Source: Chryseobacterium salivictor (lineage in GTDB: Bacteria; Bacteroidota; Bacteroidia; Flavobacteriales; Weeksellaceae). From it: a stretch of DNA of 64,000 nt. The position numbers were made by a program, and so were the translations under genes. Below are positions 51,183 to 59,720 of the stretch, piece after piece. The stretch covers positions 2,728,001 through 2,792,000 of the forward strand of contig NZ_CP037954.1 in NCBI RefSeq assembly GCF_004359195.1. Reading direction: 5' to 3'. Numbering within the stretch: position 1 is the stretch's first letter; the number at the start of each line of letters is the position of its first letter. The notes under the pieces were generated by a model. That model saw only the letters and a program-made list of their open reading frames with translations, was not told the origin of the DNA and did no database searches.

Positions 51183-52199
51183 TTATTTACCGGGATATTC
51201 AGTTATTTTATCAATTACAAATTTTCGTGTTGCTTCTCCATCTTTTAATTTGTATTGTATTTGACGTATATTTCCGGTCGGACTGCTATTGGTATCTCCT
51301 GTAGTAAAGGTTTTGAAACGCTGAACTAATGTTGTTTCTACAACTGCAAACTCATCGTGTCCCATGTAACCTTTGTTGGCTTTGATATTGTCTGCAATAG
51401 GTGGAAAATAGATTTGGCTCATCGATTTTCCGTTATTTACAGAGTAGCCAATCACGTTACCATAACTGCCACTCCCGGCCGACATCGTGTAAATTAAAAT
51501 TTCAGGAAATCCGTCTGAGTTCAGGTCTTCAATTTCGGCATTGGTAACGGAGCCATCAATGTCCATTGTGATTTTATTATTGTCTACTTTTAAACCGGAA
51601 GGCTGGATGGTTATTTCCTGTATAGAACCTTTACCTGCAGTACTTACATCAAATCCTATATTTTGAAGAGACAATGTTTTCGTAAAAATTCTTGGGTCGG
51701 TTTGTTTTTTATCTATTGGATCACCAATTTTTGTATAAACATCACCTAAACTACCTCCGCCTGAACAGTAATAATTTAGCAATCCACCATCTTCTGGTTT
51801 TTCAGAAGCAATGGTAACGGTGTTGTTTTTAAAGGTGAACAGAATATTCTTGCCGTTAACAGTTGCTCTATAGACATTTTCCTCTATTTCTGAAGCATCG
51901 GCATCAAAAGTACAGGTTGGTTTCTTCTTATCAGCGCGGGAGCGTACTGAAATATGAATACTGTTGTTTGCCAATTGAGTTACAGATACAGCCACCCAGT
52001 CGTAACCTTCATTCCGTCTGTTATAACTTGAAGAAACATAATCTCCCACCAAGCCTGATACAGATTTACCGGAGTCATCTGTATAAATACTTTGTTCTGC
52101 GGTCTTAATATCTGTTTCGGTTTTTTCTGAGTTGTTTTTGCAACTTAAAACTGTACTTACTATTACAGCAATTAAAGTGCTTTTTTTAAAAATGTTCAT
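51183..52199 (-). CDS. Hypothetical lipoprotein with VCBS-like segment
   Basis: 338-residue lipoprotein with the signal and lipobox VIVSTVLSCKNNSEKTETD (Cys about 20). The mature protein begins with a charged linker and then is beta-rich (DYVSSSYNRRNEGYDWVAVS, IHISVRSRADKKKPTCTFDA). Near residues 220-260 is an FG-GAP/VCBS-like piece (IEDLNSDGFPEILIYTMSAG), common in surface proteins with calcium-binding loops. I cannot assign a function. Upstream region 52200-52279 probably holds its promoter; downstream is array C. Confidence 0.75.
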   Translation of the reverse strand: MNIFKKSTLIAVIVSTVLSCKNNSEKTETDIKTAEQSIYTDDSGKSVSGLVGDYVSSSYNRRNEGYDWVAVSVTQLANNSIHISVRSRADKKKPTCTFDADASEIEENVYRATVNGKNILFTFKNNTVTIASEKPEDGGLLNYYCSGGGSLGDVYTKIGDPIDKKQTDPRIFTKTLSLQNIGFDVSTAGKGSIQEITIQPSGLKVDNNKITMDIDGSVTNAEIEDLNSDGFPEILIYTMSAGSGSYGNVIGYSVNNGKSMSQIYFPPIADNIKANKGYMGHDEFAVVETTLVQRFKTFTTGDTNSSPTGNIRQIQYKLKDGEATRKFVIDKITEYPGK

Positions 52200-52279
52200 T
52201 TTCGTGGCTATTAAATTAGGGGTTTGTTACTGATCTGCAACTATCGCGCAAAGATACACCTATTAAGTGCACTCCCATT

Positions 52280-52301
52280 GCGCGGATTTCTAATCCGTGA
52301 C
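52280..52301. repeat. REP-like palindrome
   Basis: Core GGATTTCTAATCC inside a longer dyad (CGCGGATTTCTAATCCGTG). Related copies at 43390 and 53345 are also next to minisatellite arrays. Resembles the REP elements mobilised by REP-associated tyrosine transposases in Bacteroidota; no such transposase is in the window. Confidence 0.5.
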
Positions 52302-52339
52302 TTTTACTGCACAGAATCCTTACCCTAAACTTGGCCATA

Positions 52340-52515
52340 TAAATATCCAGCATCATTCATCCATTCACAATTCACCCATCACAAAACCACCCAATCACTC
52401 AACCACTCAATCACTCAATCACTCAATCACTCAATCACTCAATTGCCAACACCCAGCATCCAGCATCATTCACCCATTCACCCAATTCACCCACCACTCA
52501 ATCACTCAATCCTAC
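52340..52515. repeat. Minisatellite array D
   Basis: Same units as arrays A-C (CACTCAATCACTCAAT and CATCCAGCATCATTC). It ends exactly at the 3-prime end of the 225-residue gene on the minus strand. Confidence 0.85.
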
Positions 52516-53189
52516 CCCAACTCCACAGTCGTTTTCCCGGGCAACAGTATGCCGCTCCCATCAAAAAACCGGATCAGCGCAAATTTCAGCACTCCTTCGT
52601 GAACAGCTTCAAATACCTCATCCTCAGGAATAAAAAACGAAGCACACGGAAGCGAAACCTCAAAAACCACATCCACATATTTCAAGGAATCCTGTCCCTC
52701 ATCAGGATTAATAGACCGCAGCGTAACCTCAGCTTTCGTACTTCCCTTAGGAATACGGTCAAAAAAAAGCGTCCGCTGGTCGTAATCATACCTGCATCTT
52801 TTTCCATCAGTAAGGTTCCACATAAAACCGCTCAGAATTTTTGTGCTTTCAGCATGTTGCAGACCCAGTTGCACCGTCCGCTCACCCTTTGCGGAAACGG
52901 TATCCATCTTCACCAGATCGTGCAGCATCTTGGCCATTCTACCATGAAGTTGGGGATCATTCAGATCCTTTACAAAAGGCTGAAGAGCACGCCGCAGTTT
53001 TCCGCCAAATTTTGAACAGCGTCCAAATTCAGAAGCATTATTTCTTACGTTCACGTATTTTTCTTCCTTCCGGATCTTTTTGCCGTCAAAACCGCCCGGA
53101 GTACGCGCGATGATCTTGCCGTTCATTTCATAAAACGAAAGCCCGCCCAGCTTTCCGGTAATTTTAAGGACACCTTTAAGTTCTGCCAT
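52512..53189 (-). CDS. Conserved hypothetical protein, possibly DUF6266-like
   Basis: 225 residues from ATG 53189 (the longer start at 53231 adds an unlikely N-terminus). The N-terminal segment ELKGVLKITGKLGGLSFYEM plus NGKIIARTPGG resembles a widespread Bacteroidota family in which GxxGKxGxxxFY-NGKxxxRxxG is conserved, which I associate with DUF6266 from memory. The remainder is beta-rich with a basic centre (ASEFGRCSKFGGKLRRALQP). Function unknown. A short piece of this gene (GSTKAEVT-coding, 52722-52756) is repeated at 57166-57201. Confidence 0.7.
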   Translation of the reverse strand: MAELKGVLKITGKLGGLSFYEMNGKIIARTPGGFDGKKIRKEEKYVNVRNNASEFGRCSKFGGKLRRALQPFVKDLNDPQLHGRMAKMLHDLVKMDTVSAKGERTVQLGLQHAESTKILSGFMWNLTDGKRCRYDYDQRTLFFDRIPKGSTKAEVTLRSINPDEGQDSLKYVDVVFEVSLPCASFFIPEDEVFEAVHEGVLKFALIRFFDGSGILLPGKTTVELG

Positions 53190-53218
53190 CTTGGTAAGAG
53201 TTATAAATATTCCCAAAG

Positions 53219-53280
53219 ATAACGAATCCAATAGATATAGAATGAATATAGTATAGATATAGTATGGTTATAGTATGCCC
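53219..53280. repeat. ATATAGTATAGAT short tandem
   Basis: AT-rich microrepeat of ATATAGTAT/AGATATAG units just upstream of the 225-residue gene. May carry its promoter. Confidence 0.5.
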
Positions 53281-53344
53281 CATTGTCTAAAGACCGCAGG
53301 TTGCTTCACCCCATTTCGATGGATAAAGGCAAACTCACCAATAT

Positions 53345-53460
53345 CGCGGATATGCAGTCCGTGATTCATAGCCACCACCTAAACACTGAATCACTCAAAA
53401 ACCCAATCACTCAATCACTCAATCACCAGCATCCAGCACCCAACATCCCGCCTCACCTGA
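53345..53460. repeat. REP-like segment and minisatellite array E
   Basis: GCGGATATGCAGTCCGTGA (53345-53363, degenerate REP-like) followed by CACTCAATCACTCAATCACC and CATCCAGCACCCAACATCCC units. Confidence 0.7.
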
Positions 53461-53494
53461 TTCTGTGAGAGCACTATCTTCTGTGCTTAAAAAT

Positions 53495-55378
53495 TTAGTG
53501 CTGAGTCCATTGATATTTTAGCCCCAAAGAAAACCATCTCGTAGGCATCGGTACCGCACCTGCTTCCTGATAATCGGCATTAAAAAGATTGGTTACCTCG
53601 GTATACAAAAGGAAATCCTGCACTTTGTAATTGAGACGAACATCGGCAATGGTATAGGCATCACCCAGCTCGCGCTTTAACCACCGGTCTTTAATTTGAA
53701 AGGAAAAATCGTTGATGCTATAATGAATTCCCGCAACCAACTGATGTTTCAAAGATTCTAAAATATACTTCGACTGCTTTTCCGTAGAAGTTGCGAAGGA
53801 GGGATTCAGATAATTATAATTGACATCGTACCCGAAAGACTGCGTATCTGTTACCTTAAAATCCTGCTGTAACCTTGCATACATACCCTCCATTTTATTT
53901 TGTCCTAAATTGTAGGGCGAGTAAGGCTGTGAAGGATTGTCGCGCACCCAGTCGATAAAATCGGTAATATTGCGGTAAAAATAGCCGGTTTTAAACTGAA
54001 GGTTTCCTTTATTGTACTGCACATTGCCTTCGTAATTCCAGGCACTCTCAGGTTGCAGCAATGCATTTCCTACATTTCCGGGGCGTTGGTTTAAATAGAG
54101 ATCTGTAAAAGAAGGAATCCGCTGTCCGGATCCGATACTCGTGGATATTTTCCAATACCCATTCAAAAGATAGGCGACATCAATTCCAGGATAGAGCTGA
54201 TAGCCAAAATCGGTATTGTAGTTTCCGTAGAGTCCGGCCGTTGCTCTTATTTTTGGTCCCAACTCTGTTTTCAGCTCTGCGTACATTCCGTGATTATCGC
54301 GGTGGTGCTCCCCAATATTTGAACTGTTGATTTTTTCCAGCCGGGACTCTACACCGAAACCGAAAGTTCCGATCTGTGTTTGCAGGCTGCTGTTTAATTC
54401 CAGCATCAGTGCGTTGGTGTAATGAAGAGAACGTGCTTTGTTTAAATTATCTTTATAATACCGGTAATCATCTTCGCCATAGCGGTCACTGATTCTTGGC
54501 GAAACCGTAAAATTGCCAAAGGTGTGTTTGGAGGAAAGACTGAAAACAGAAGACTCTGTATGTTCTTCTGAATTGATATCACCGGGAGCAGCATAAAAAC
54601 CGTTGGCACCAAAGTGGTTTCGGGCATAACCCGCCATCGCCTGAATGCTGTTATGCTCATTAAAGTCATAATTGCCGTTATAAAACAAACGGGTATTTTT
54701 GGCGGCCGAATTGTAGCGTTGCCCGTTGTAATCGCTTTGCGCCACCGAAAAAAGTTGACTTTGCTGATCTCTTCCAAACATGCCGGTAATCTCCGCAGAG
54801 GTACCGCCATACATTCCGGAACCATCGCCTTCGTCCTTCGATTGAAAAGAACTTCCGGCCTGAAGATCTGCAGTCACAGACGATCGCTTTCCTCTTTTGG
54901 TCACAATATTGACGGCGCCGGTCAAAGCATTGATTCCATAAATCCTGGCTGCGGCACCACGGATGATTTCAATATGGTCGATCGCACTTAAAGGAACCGG
55001 AAGATTCATCATATTATGGGCAGATTGGGCATCAATCATTTTCACGCCGTTGATCAGAACTAAAGTCTGTTCAGAAGTTCCGCCATCAATAGAAATATCG
55101 GCTTGCGTTCCAAAGGGACCCCGCTGGCGGATATCTACGCCACTGATATAAGACAAAACCTCATTCAGCGACTTTGCCGGGAGGGACTGAATTTGCTTTT
55201 GCGTAATGACCTGAATATCGCGGGTTGCTTCACTAAATGGAGTTTGCAGTCGGTTTCCCTGAATCATTAATTCCTCCAGATCATTACTCTTCATTGTTGA
55301 GTCCGTACTTCCATTATTTTGCTGAGCGAAGGCAGATATTGTAGAGAACAATCCTAAACTGAATATTACTTTTTTCAT
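53495..55378 (-). CDS. TonB-dependent receptor, BtuB-like
   Basis: 627-residue outer-membrane TonB-dependent receptor. It has a signal peptide (about residues 1-19), a plug (about 35-160: VITQKQIQSLPAKSLNEVLS, VLINGVKMIDAQSAHNMMNL, and IEIIRGAAARIYGINALTGA), and a beta-barrel ending in an aromatic C-terminus (TRWFSLGLKYQWTQH). The size fits BtuB-like receptors. There is no B12 riboswitch in the 85-bp leader; instead the gene is divergent from a MocR-type regulator, so the ligand may be linked to vitamin B6 or an amino compound, which is a guess. Confidence 0.9.
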   Translation of the reverse strand: MKKVIFSLGLFSTISAFAQQNNGSTDSTMKSNDLEELMIQGNRLQTPFSEATRDIQVITQKQIQSLPAKSLNEVLSYISGVDIRQRGPFGTQADISIDGGTSEQTLVLINGVKMIDAQSAHNMMNLPVPLSAIDHIEIIRGAAARIYGINALTGAVNIVTKRGKRSSVTADLQAGSSFQSKDEGDGSGMYGGTSAEITGMFGRDQQSQLFSVAQSDYNGQRYNSAAKNTRLFYNGNYDFNEHNSIQAMAGYARNHFGANGFYAAPGDINSEEHTESSVFSLSSKHTFGNFTVSPRISDRYGEDDYRYYKDNLNKARSLHYTNALMLELNSSLQTQIGTFGFGVESRLEKINSSNIGEHHRDNHGMYAELKTELGPKIRATAGLYGNYNTDFGYQLYPGIDVAYLLNGYWKISTSIGSGQRIPSFTDLYLNQRPGNVGNALLQPESAWNYEGNVQYNKGNLQFKTGYFYRNITDFIDWVRDNPSQPYSPYNLGQNKMEGMYARLQQDFKVTDTQSFGYDVNYNYLNPSFATSTEKQSKYILESLKHQLVAGIHYSINDFSFQIKDRWLKRELGDAYTIADVRLNYKVQDFLLYTEVTNLFNADYQEAGAVPMPTRWFSLGLKYQWTQH

Positions 55379-55436
55379 AACTATTTTCTAAACCGTATTA
55401 TTTTTAATTGGGCTGCAAAGGTTTGGATAAAAACAG

Positions 55437-55475
55437 TAATTTTGGTAGTCCGAAATTTAAATAATGAGTAGTCCG
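55437..55475 (+). promoter_or_regulatory. Promoter and candidate operator, MocR/TonB divergon
   Basis: TAATTTTG at 55437-55444 is a consensus -7 box, 19 bp before ATG 55464. TAGTCCG occurs twice (55446-55452, 55469-55475), 23 bp apart, bracketing the start codon. MocR regulators often bind direct repeats, so these are candidate autoregulatory sites. Confidence 0.45.
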
Positions 55476-56951
55476 GTAAACCTCCCTTTTCAATCCTTTG
55501 TCAAAATAGACCGCCGTAAAAAAGACGCGGTGTATCTGCAGATTGTCTATCAATTCATTAATGCGGTCAAAAACAACCTTTTAGAAGCTAACGACAAGCT
55601 TCCCGGCAGCAGGATCATCGCTGAAAACCTTCAGATTCACCGGAAAACAGCAGTCGCTGCGTTGGCAGAACTTCAGGATCAGGGATGGGTAGAAACGCTT
55701 CCCAACATCGGGACGTTTGTCAGAAATCCGGAACTTTCTACAACACAGGTCAAAAATACCAAAGCTTTTCAGCATCCTCCTCTAAAAGCCCCTTTTCATT
55801 TCAGGAAAGAATTTATTTTAGATACGCCTTTAGAAAGAAATCAGGAAAAACTGTCTTTTACGGATGGCATCCCCGATTATCGAATTATTAAATCTGAAGA
55901 ACTGGTACGCTTTTACACCTCCGTAATCCGGAGAAAAAAACAGTCGGCAACCGCCCAAAATAGCAGTGATGGAAGTTTATTTTTCAGAGATCAACTGAGC
56001 TGTTATCTGAATATAACTAGAGGATTTCATCTCTCACGGGATTTTTTACTGCCTGTTTCAGGCCTCGAAAAAGTACACTCCATCCTGTCGCGCTTACTGA
56101 TCAACAAAGGCGATGTCATTTTGGTCGAAGCGCTCAGTTATTTTTTACCCAATATGATTTACAGCCAGGCGGGAGCCCAATTGAAAACCATTCCGGTGGA
56201 TGAAGATGGAATGGATATCGATTATATCAGAAACCATTTTAAACCCGGGGAAATACGGCTGGTTTATATCAACACCAAATGCCAATATCCGACAACGGTT
56301 ACCCTTTCTGAAAAACGAAAAGCACAGTTATTACTCCTGGCCGAAGAATACGATTTCATTGTGCTCGAAGATGATACTGATTTTGAATTTTCCGGGGTGA
56401 AAAATAAAAAGGATACGCTCTTGAGGAAAAATGGGGGAAAACGCGTCCTCTACATCGGTACCTTCGGACGGTTTCTACATCCCGGTTTTCAAATGAATTT
56501 TCTTATTGCTCCAAAAGACCTTCTGGAGGAAGGCGCAAAATACCTCAATATCTTTGGCAAACCGGATTCGATGATGGAAAAAGCGTTGGGCGAACTCATT
56601 CATCAGGGAGACATTCACCGGTATCAAAGAAAATCCACCAAAGTAATTGCCGAGCGGAAAGAGGTCTTTACGGGATTGCTCAGCACCCACTTTAAAAACG
56701 AGATCACTTTTACAATTCCGATTTCAGGTTTGGCATTTTGGATCCGGTTTAAGGACTCCTTATCGCTGACGGATCTTCAAAAAAGAGCCAAAGAAAAAGG
56801 GCTCTTTATTCCAATGACCTGTCTTTACCAGAACCGAACAGTCACCGCTTTAAGGCTGGGTTTTGCCCCTCTTAACCTGCAGGAAATGGAAGATGCAGTA
56901 GAATTGCTCGGTGAGGCGTATTTTGAGGTAATTAAAGGAGAAAAGATTTAA
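55464..56951 (+). CDS. MocR/GntR-type regulator without PLP lysine
   Basis: 495-residue MocR-family regulator. The GntR winged helix (about residues 15-85: VYLQIVYQFINAVKNNLLEA, KLPGSRIIAENLQIHRKTAV) is followed by an aminotransferase class I fold (about 120-485). The PLP-pyridine Asp region is ivLEDDTDFEF, and the expected SK-type internal-aldimine site reads YIGTFGRFLHPGFQM, with Arg336 where PLP enzymes have Lys. Without lysine it cannot form the usual Schiff base, so it may bind PLP/PMP non-covalently or another amine. Divergent from the BtuB-like receptor and likely its regulator. Confidence 0.87.
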   Translation: MSSPVNLPFQSFVKIDRRKKDAVYLQIVYQFINAVKNNLLEANDKLPGSRIIAENLQIHRKTAVAALAELQDQGWVETLPNIGTFVRNPELSTTQVKNTKAFQHPPLKAPFHFRKEFILDTPLERNQEKLSFTDGIPDYRIIKSEELVRFYTSVIRRKKQSATAQNSSDGSLFFRDQLSCYLNITRGFHLSRDFLLPVSGLEKVHSILSRLLINKGDVILVEALSYFLPNMIYSQAGAQLKTIPVDEDGMDIDYIRNHFKPGEIRLVYINTKCQYPTTVTLSEKRKAQLLLLAEEYDFIVLEDDTDFEFSGVKNKKDTLLRKNGGKRVLYIGTFGRFLHPGFQMNFLIAPKDLLEEGAKYLNIFGKPDSMMEKALGELIHQGDIHRYQRKSTKVIAERKEVFTGLLSTHFKNEITFTIPISGLAFWIRFKDSLSLTDLQKRAKEKGLFIPMTCLYQNRTVTALRLGFAPLNLQEMEDAVELLGEAYFEVIKGEKI

Positions 56952-57165
56952 AGACCATCAATAAAAGGATAATAGCGCCTTCTGAATTATCGGTTTTTAC
57001 GCACCATGTTTTTTAACGCAATAGTTCATGACTTCACCAACTTTGTCAAAGTTAGTCGGAGCACGGTTTCGGATTGTAATGGAAGACAAAAATCTTCGGA
57101 CTTCCTGATGGGAGCTGAAGACTGTTTCGCTAGAAAAAAGAAAGATGATTCAACTACGGTACTGG

Positions 57166-57201
57166 CCGTAACCTCAGCTTTCGTACTTCCCTCAGGAATA
57201 C
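57166..57201 (-). other. Fragment of DUF6266-like gene
   Basis: The 36-bp stretch matches 52722-52756 with few differences and would encode the same GSTKAEVT segment. The flanking frame (57026-57208) shows no further similarity. It sits directly before array F, just as the full gene sits beside array D. The preceding 56952-57165 has no gene. Confidence 0.45.
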
Positions 57202-57475
57202 CATTCACAATTCACCCAATCACTCAAAAACTCAATCAACCATCACACAAAACCCCGCATCATCTGATTTTCTCAATTCACCCATTCACTCAACCACTCA
57301 ACCACTCAAATACTCATCACACAGCATCCAAAATCCAACATCCAACATCCCGCATCATCTGATTTCCTCAATTCAGCCATTCATAATTCACCCATTCACT
57401 CAAACACTCAATCACTCAACCACTCAATCACTCAACCACTCAACCACTCAAATACTCAATCACACAGCATCCTAC
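57193..57475. repeat. Minisatellite array F
   Basis: Repeated CACTCAACCACTCAATCACT, CATTCACAATTCACCC and CATCCAACATCCCGCATC units; longest after array B. The 118-residue frame over it is not a gene. Confidence 0.85.
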
Positions 57476-57622
57476 GAGCTAACCTTTTTTCAAATGAACA
57501 GAATTATTCGGAATAATAACATATATTGCCGTAAATTTACAGATTAGCATCAGAAAACCCGGCTTCTTTGTTTTTTTTAAAGTTTTATACACAAAAAGAT
57601 ACCTATTATTAAAATTTCCTAT

Positions 57623-58186
57623 ATGCGAAAATTTTTTATTTTGACTGTAATTTTTTCTTCACTGTCCGTTTTTTCGCAGACTGGCAGTGTAGGGATTAAC
57701 ACTGACCAACCTGACCAAAGTGCAGTTTTAGACATTAGAAGTACCACCAAGGGGCTACTGATCCCAAGAGTGACGTCCAGTGAACGGGAAAATATTGCGC
57801 GTCCCGCAAATGGTCTGCTGGTTTACGATATTGGTTCTAATAGCTTTTGGTTATATAAAAATTCCCTATGGACTGAAATCATTTCGGGATCGCCCACTAT
57901 TAAAACGATCGTTAATGACTATACTGTTACTTCTGCCGATAGCGGGAAGATATTAGAGTTTAATTCTGCAAATGATGTGATCTGTACCATTCCGGTCAAT
58001 TTATCCCCAGGACTTCAGTTTTCCGTCACCCAGTTAGGGAAGGGAAATGTGGTATTCAAATCAGCAGACAATAATGTTATCATCAAAAATGCATATGGCT
58101 TTACAAGAACAGCCTTACAGTATTCAAAGGCGGGATTGGAAGTTGCAGGTAATTCAGAGGTTATACTCTCTGGTGATTTAAGATAA
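57623..58186 (+). CDS. Secreted hypothetical protein
   Basis: 187-residue exported protein with a signal peptide (about residues 1-18, VIFSSLSVFSQ). It has the motif GSVGINTDQPDQSAVLDIRS followed by TTKGLLIPRVTSSERENIAR and NGLLVYDIGSNSFWLYKNSL; such VGINT-ALDIxS-kGllxPR segments occur at the N-terminus of many Flavobacteriia surface or fibre-like proteins. The second half is beta-rich and repetitive in hydrophobic alternation. One base separates its stop from the next gene's ATG, so they form an operon. Confidence 0.8.
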   Translation: MRKFFILTVIFSSLSVFSQTGSVGINTDQPDQSAVLDIRSTTKGLLIPRVTSSERENIARPANGLLVYDIGSNSFWLYKNSLWTEIISGSPTIKTIVNDYTVTSADSGKILEFNSANDVICTIPVNLSPGLQFSVTQLGKGNVVFKSADNNVIIKNAYGFTRTALQYSKAGLEVAGNSEVILSGDLR

Positions 58187-58187
58187 T

Positions 58188-59195
58188 ATGAGAAAACTTA
58201 TATTCGTATTGCTTTTAGTATTTGTAAAAGGCCTTTCACAAGGTGTTTTACCCGTTAGCAGATATAAAGTACATCAGGTAAATCAAGTAAATCAACCTGT
58301 TTTAGATGTAATTTCCACCGGTTCTACGTTTGCCTACAGCTTAAGAAAACTGAGATCATCCTATACCGGTTACGCAATAAGGATCAGGAATATCAACAAC
58401 AATTCTACTGCGGATATTTTTTTTGATAAAAATGATGGGGTAAGTAATGTAAGCAATGCCGTAATAGTTACTCCAGGAACTTCCCCATATTCTGTCGGGC
58501 AGACTGTTCCATTATCCACCTTCAGGGAAACCAGTAATTTGTCTGTTGAGATTTGGTACAATCAGAACGTTTCCGGGTTTAATGCCATACAAAATACTGT
58601 TGCCAATCAGCCTTTTCTCGATTTTAGTGCGGGATCCGGGTTTTTACCGGCATTATTATTCTCCGGTACCAATTCAGCGAACAGCAGATTTTTAGTAGTA
58701 CAGGGAAACATCAGTGAGATCTGTCCGGGTGGCCTCGGCTCGTTTTTATTGGTTACCAAACCAACTGCTAATGCAGTTCAGGGTTCTTTTGGTTACATTA
58801 ACAGCAGCACAAATTGGCGGTGGAGTTTCCATTTTAACTGGAACGATGGGAATCTCTATTTTGATGCGGCAGAACTTTGCTGTCAGGGTAACAGAAATTT
58901 AAACAATAATGCCAATCTGAATTTATGGAAGCAATATAGTTTTGTAAGAGATGCCACTACAAAAAGTGTAAGAACAAATACCATCGCGCGGATGAATAAT
59001 TCTTCATCTATACAGGCAACCTCCAGTCCGGGCTTCGGTTTTGGTATAGGGATTTATATGGAAAATAGTGCACCTGGAAATATTACTGGCTACCAGGGCG
59101 CGATATCCGAAGTTATTATGTTTGAAAAAGCGCTCAGCAACCAGGAAATCATACCGCTGGAGCATAATCAGATGGATTACTGGAAAATTTATTGA
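58188..59195 (+). CDS. Secreted protein with lectin-like C-terminal region
   Basis: 335-residue exported protein (signal peptide about residues 1-17). The Arg-rich start of the mature chain contains LRKLRSSYTGYAIRIRNINN, then beta-rich sequence. The C-terminus ends TGYQGAISEVIMFEKALSNQ followed by EIIPLEHNQMDYWKIY, typical of concanavalin A-like LamG domains that bind sugars or proteins. It begins one base after the preceding gene's stop. No cargo-sorting tail can be seen. Probably a surface adhesin or fibre partner; role unproven. Confidence 0.78.
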   Translation: MRKLIFVLLLVFVKGLSQGVLPVSRYKVHQVNQVNQPVLDVISTGSTFAYSLRKLRSSYTGYAIRIRNINNNSTADIFFDKNDGVSNVSNAVIVTPGTSPYSVGQTVPLSTFRETSNLSVEIWYNQNVSGFNAIQNTVANQPFLDFSAGSGFLPALLFSGTNSANSRFLVVQGNISEICPGGLGSFLLVTKPTANAVQGSFGYINSSTNWRWSFHFNWNDGNLYFDAAELCCQGNRNLNNNANLNLWKQYSFVRDATTKSVRTNTIARMNNSSSIQATSSPGFGFGIGIYMENSAPGNITGYQGAISEVIMFEKALSNQEIIPLEHNQMDYWKIY

Positions 59196-59720
59196 AAGCT
59201 TAGTTAGTCCCGGAAGTTATTATTTTTGGTGAAATATTTTTTTTAAAAAAATTAAATGAGGATAATAGGAATGCTGCTGCACTATTATTACTTATGCTTC
59301 CTTTGGTGACTGGCGGCAGCGTTTACACCGATGTAATCCGGTTTACCTTCTGATATTTCATCCACACAGTTTGACAATAAATAGCTGACAGGGTGCTCCT
59401 CAGCACTGCCTGCAACAGTATCGCAGAATGCTTTCAATGATGCCGTTTTCGTCATAATATTCCCACTCACCCTGAGCTCCGGCATACAGTTGTTCTTTTT
59501 AAAGCTGGGAACGGAGCGCCGGCGAACCATTCCTGATATGCAGCCTTTATCAGCCTTTGCGGTTTTGAATACCGGCGGGACTGCTGTGCCTGGGTTTTAC
59601 ATCGCCTTTGCCGGTTCGGTTTTTAGGGGGAGGGGGAATAAAATAATTTTAAAAATGTTACGTCTTCATAACCTTATCACCGGTAAGCATAGAATTAAAA
59701 GTAAATAGACTGCCTCTTTT
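59196..59720. other. Intergenic, doubtful small frame
   Basis: An 80-residue minus-strand frame (59288-59530: CDTVAGSAEEHPVSYLLSNC, DEISEGKPDYIGVNAAASHQ) looks only weakly protein-like and has no recognisable homologue, so it is not called as a gene. The region 59531-59720 shows nothing else. Confidence 0.4.

Noticed and set aside
55379..55463. Cobalamin riboswitch for the BtuB-like receptor
   Set aside because: The 85-bp divergent leader is far too short and no B12-box sequence is visible.
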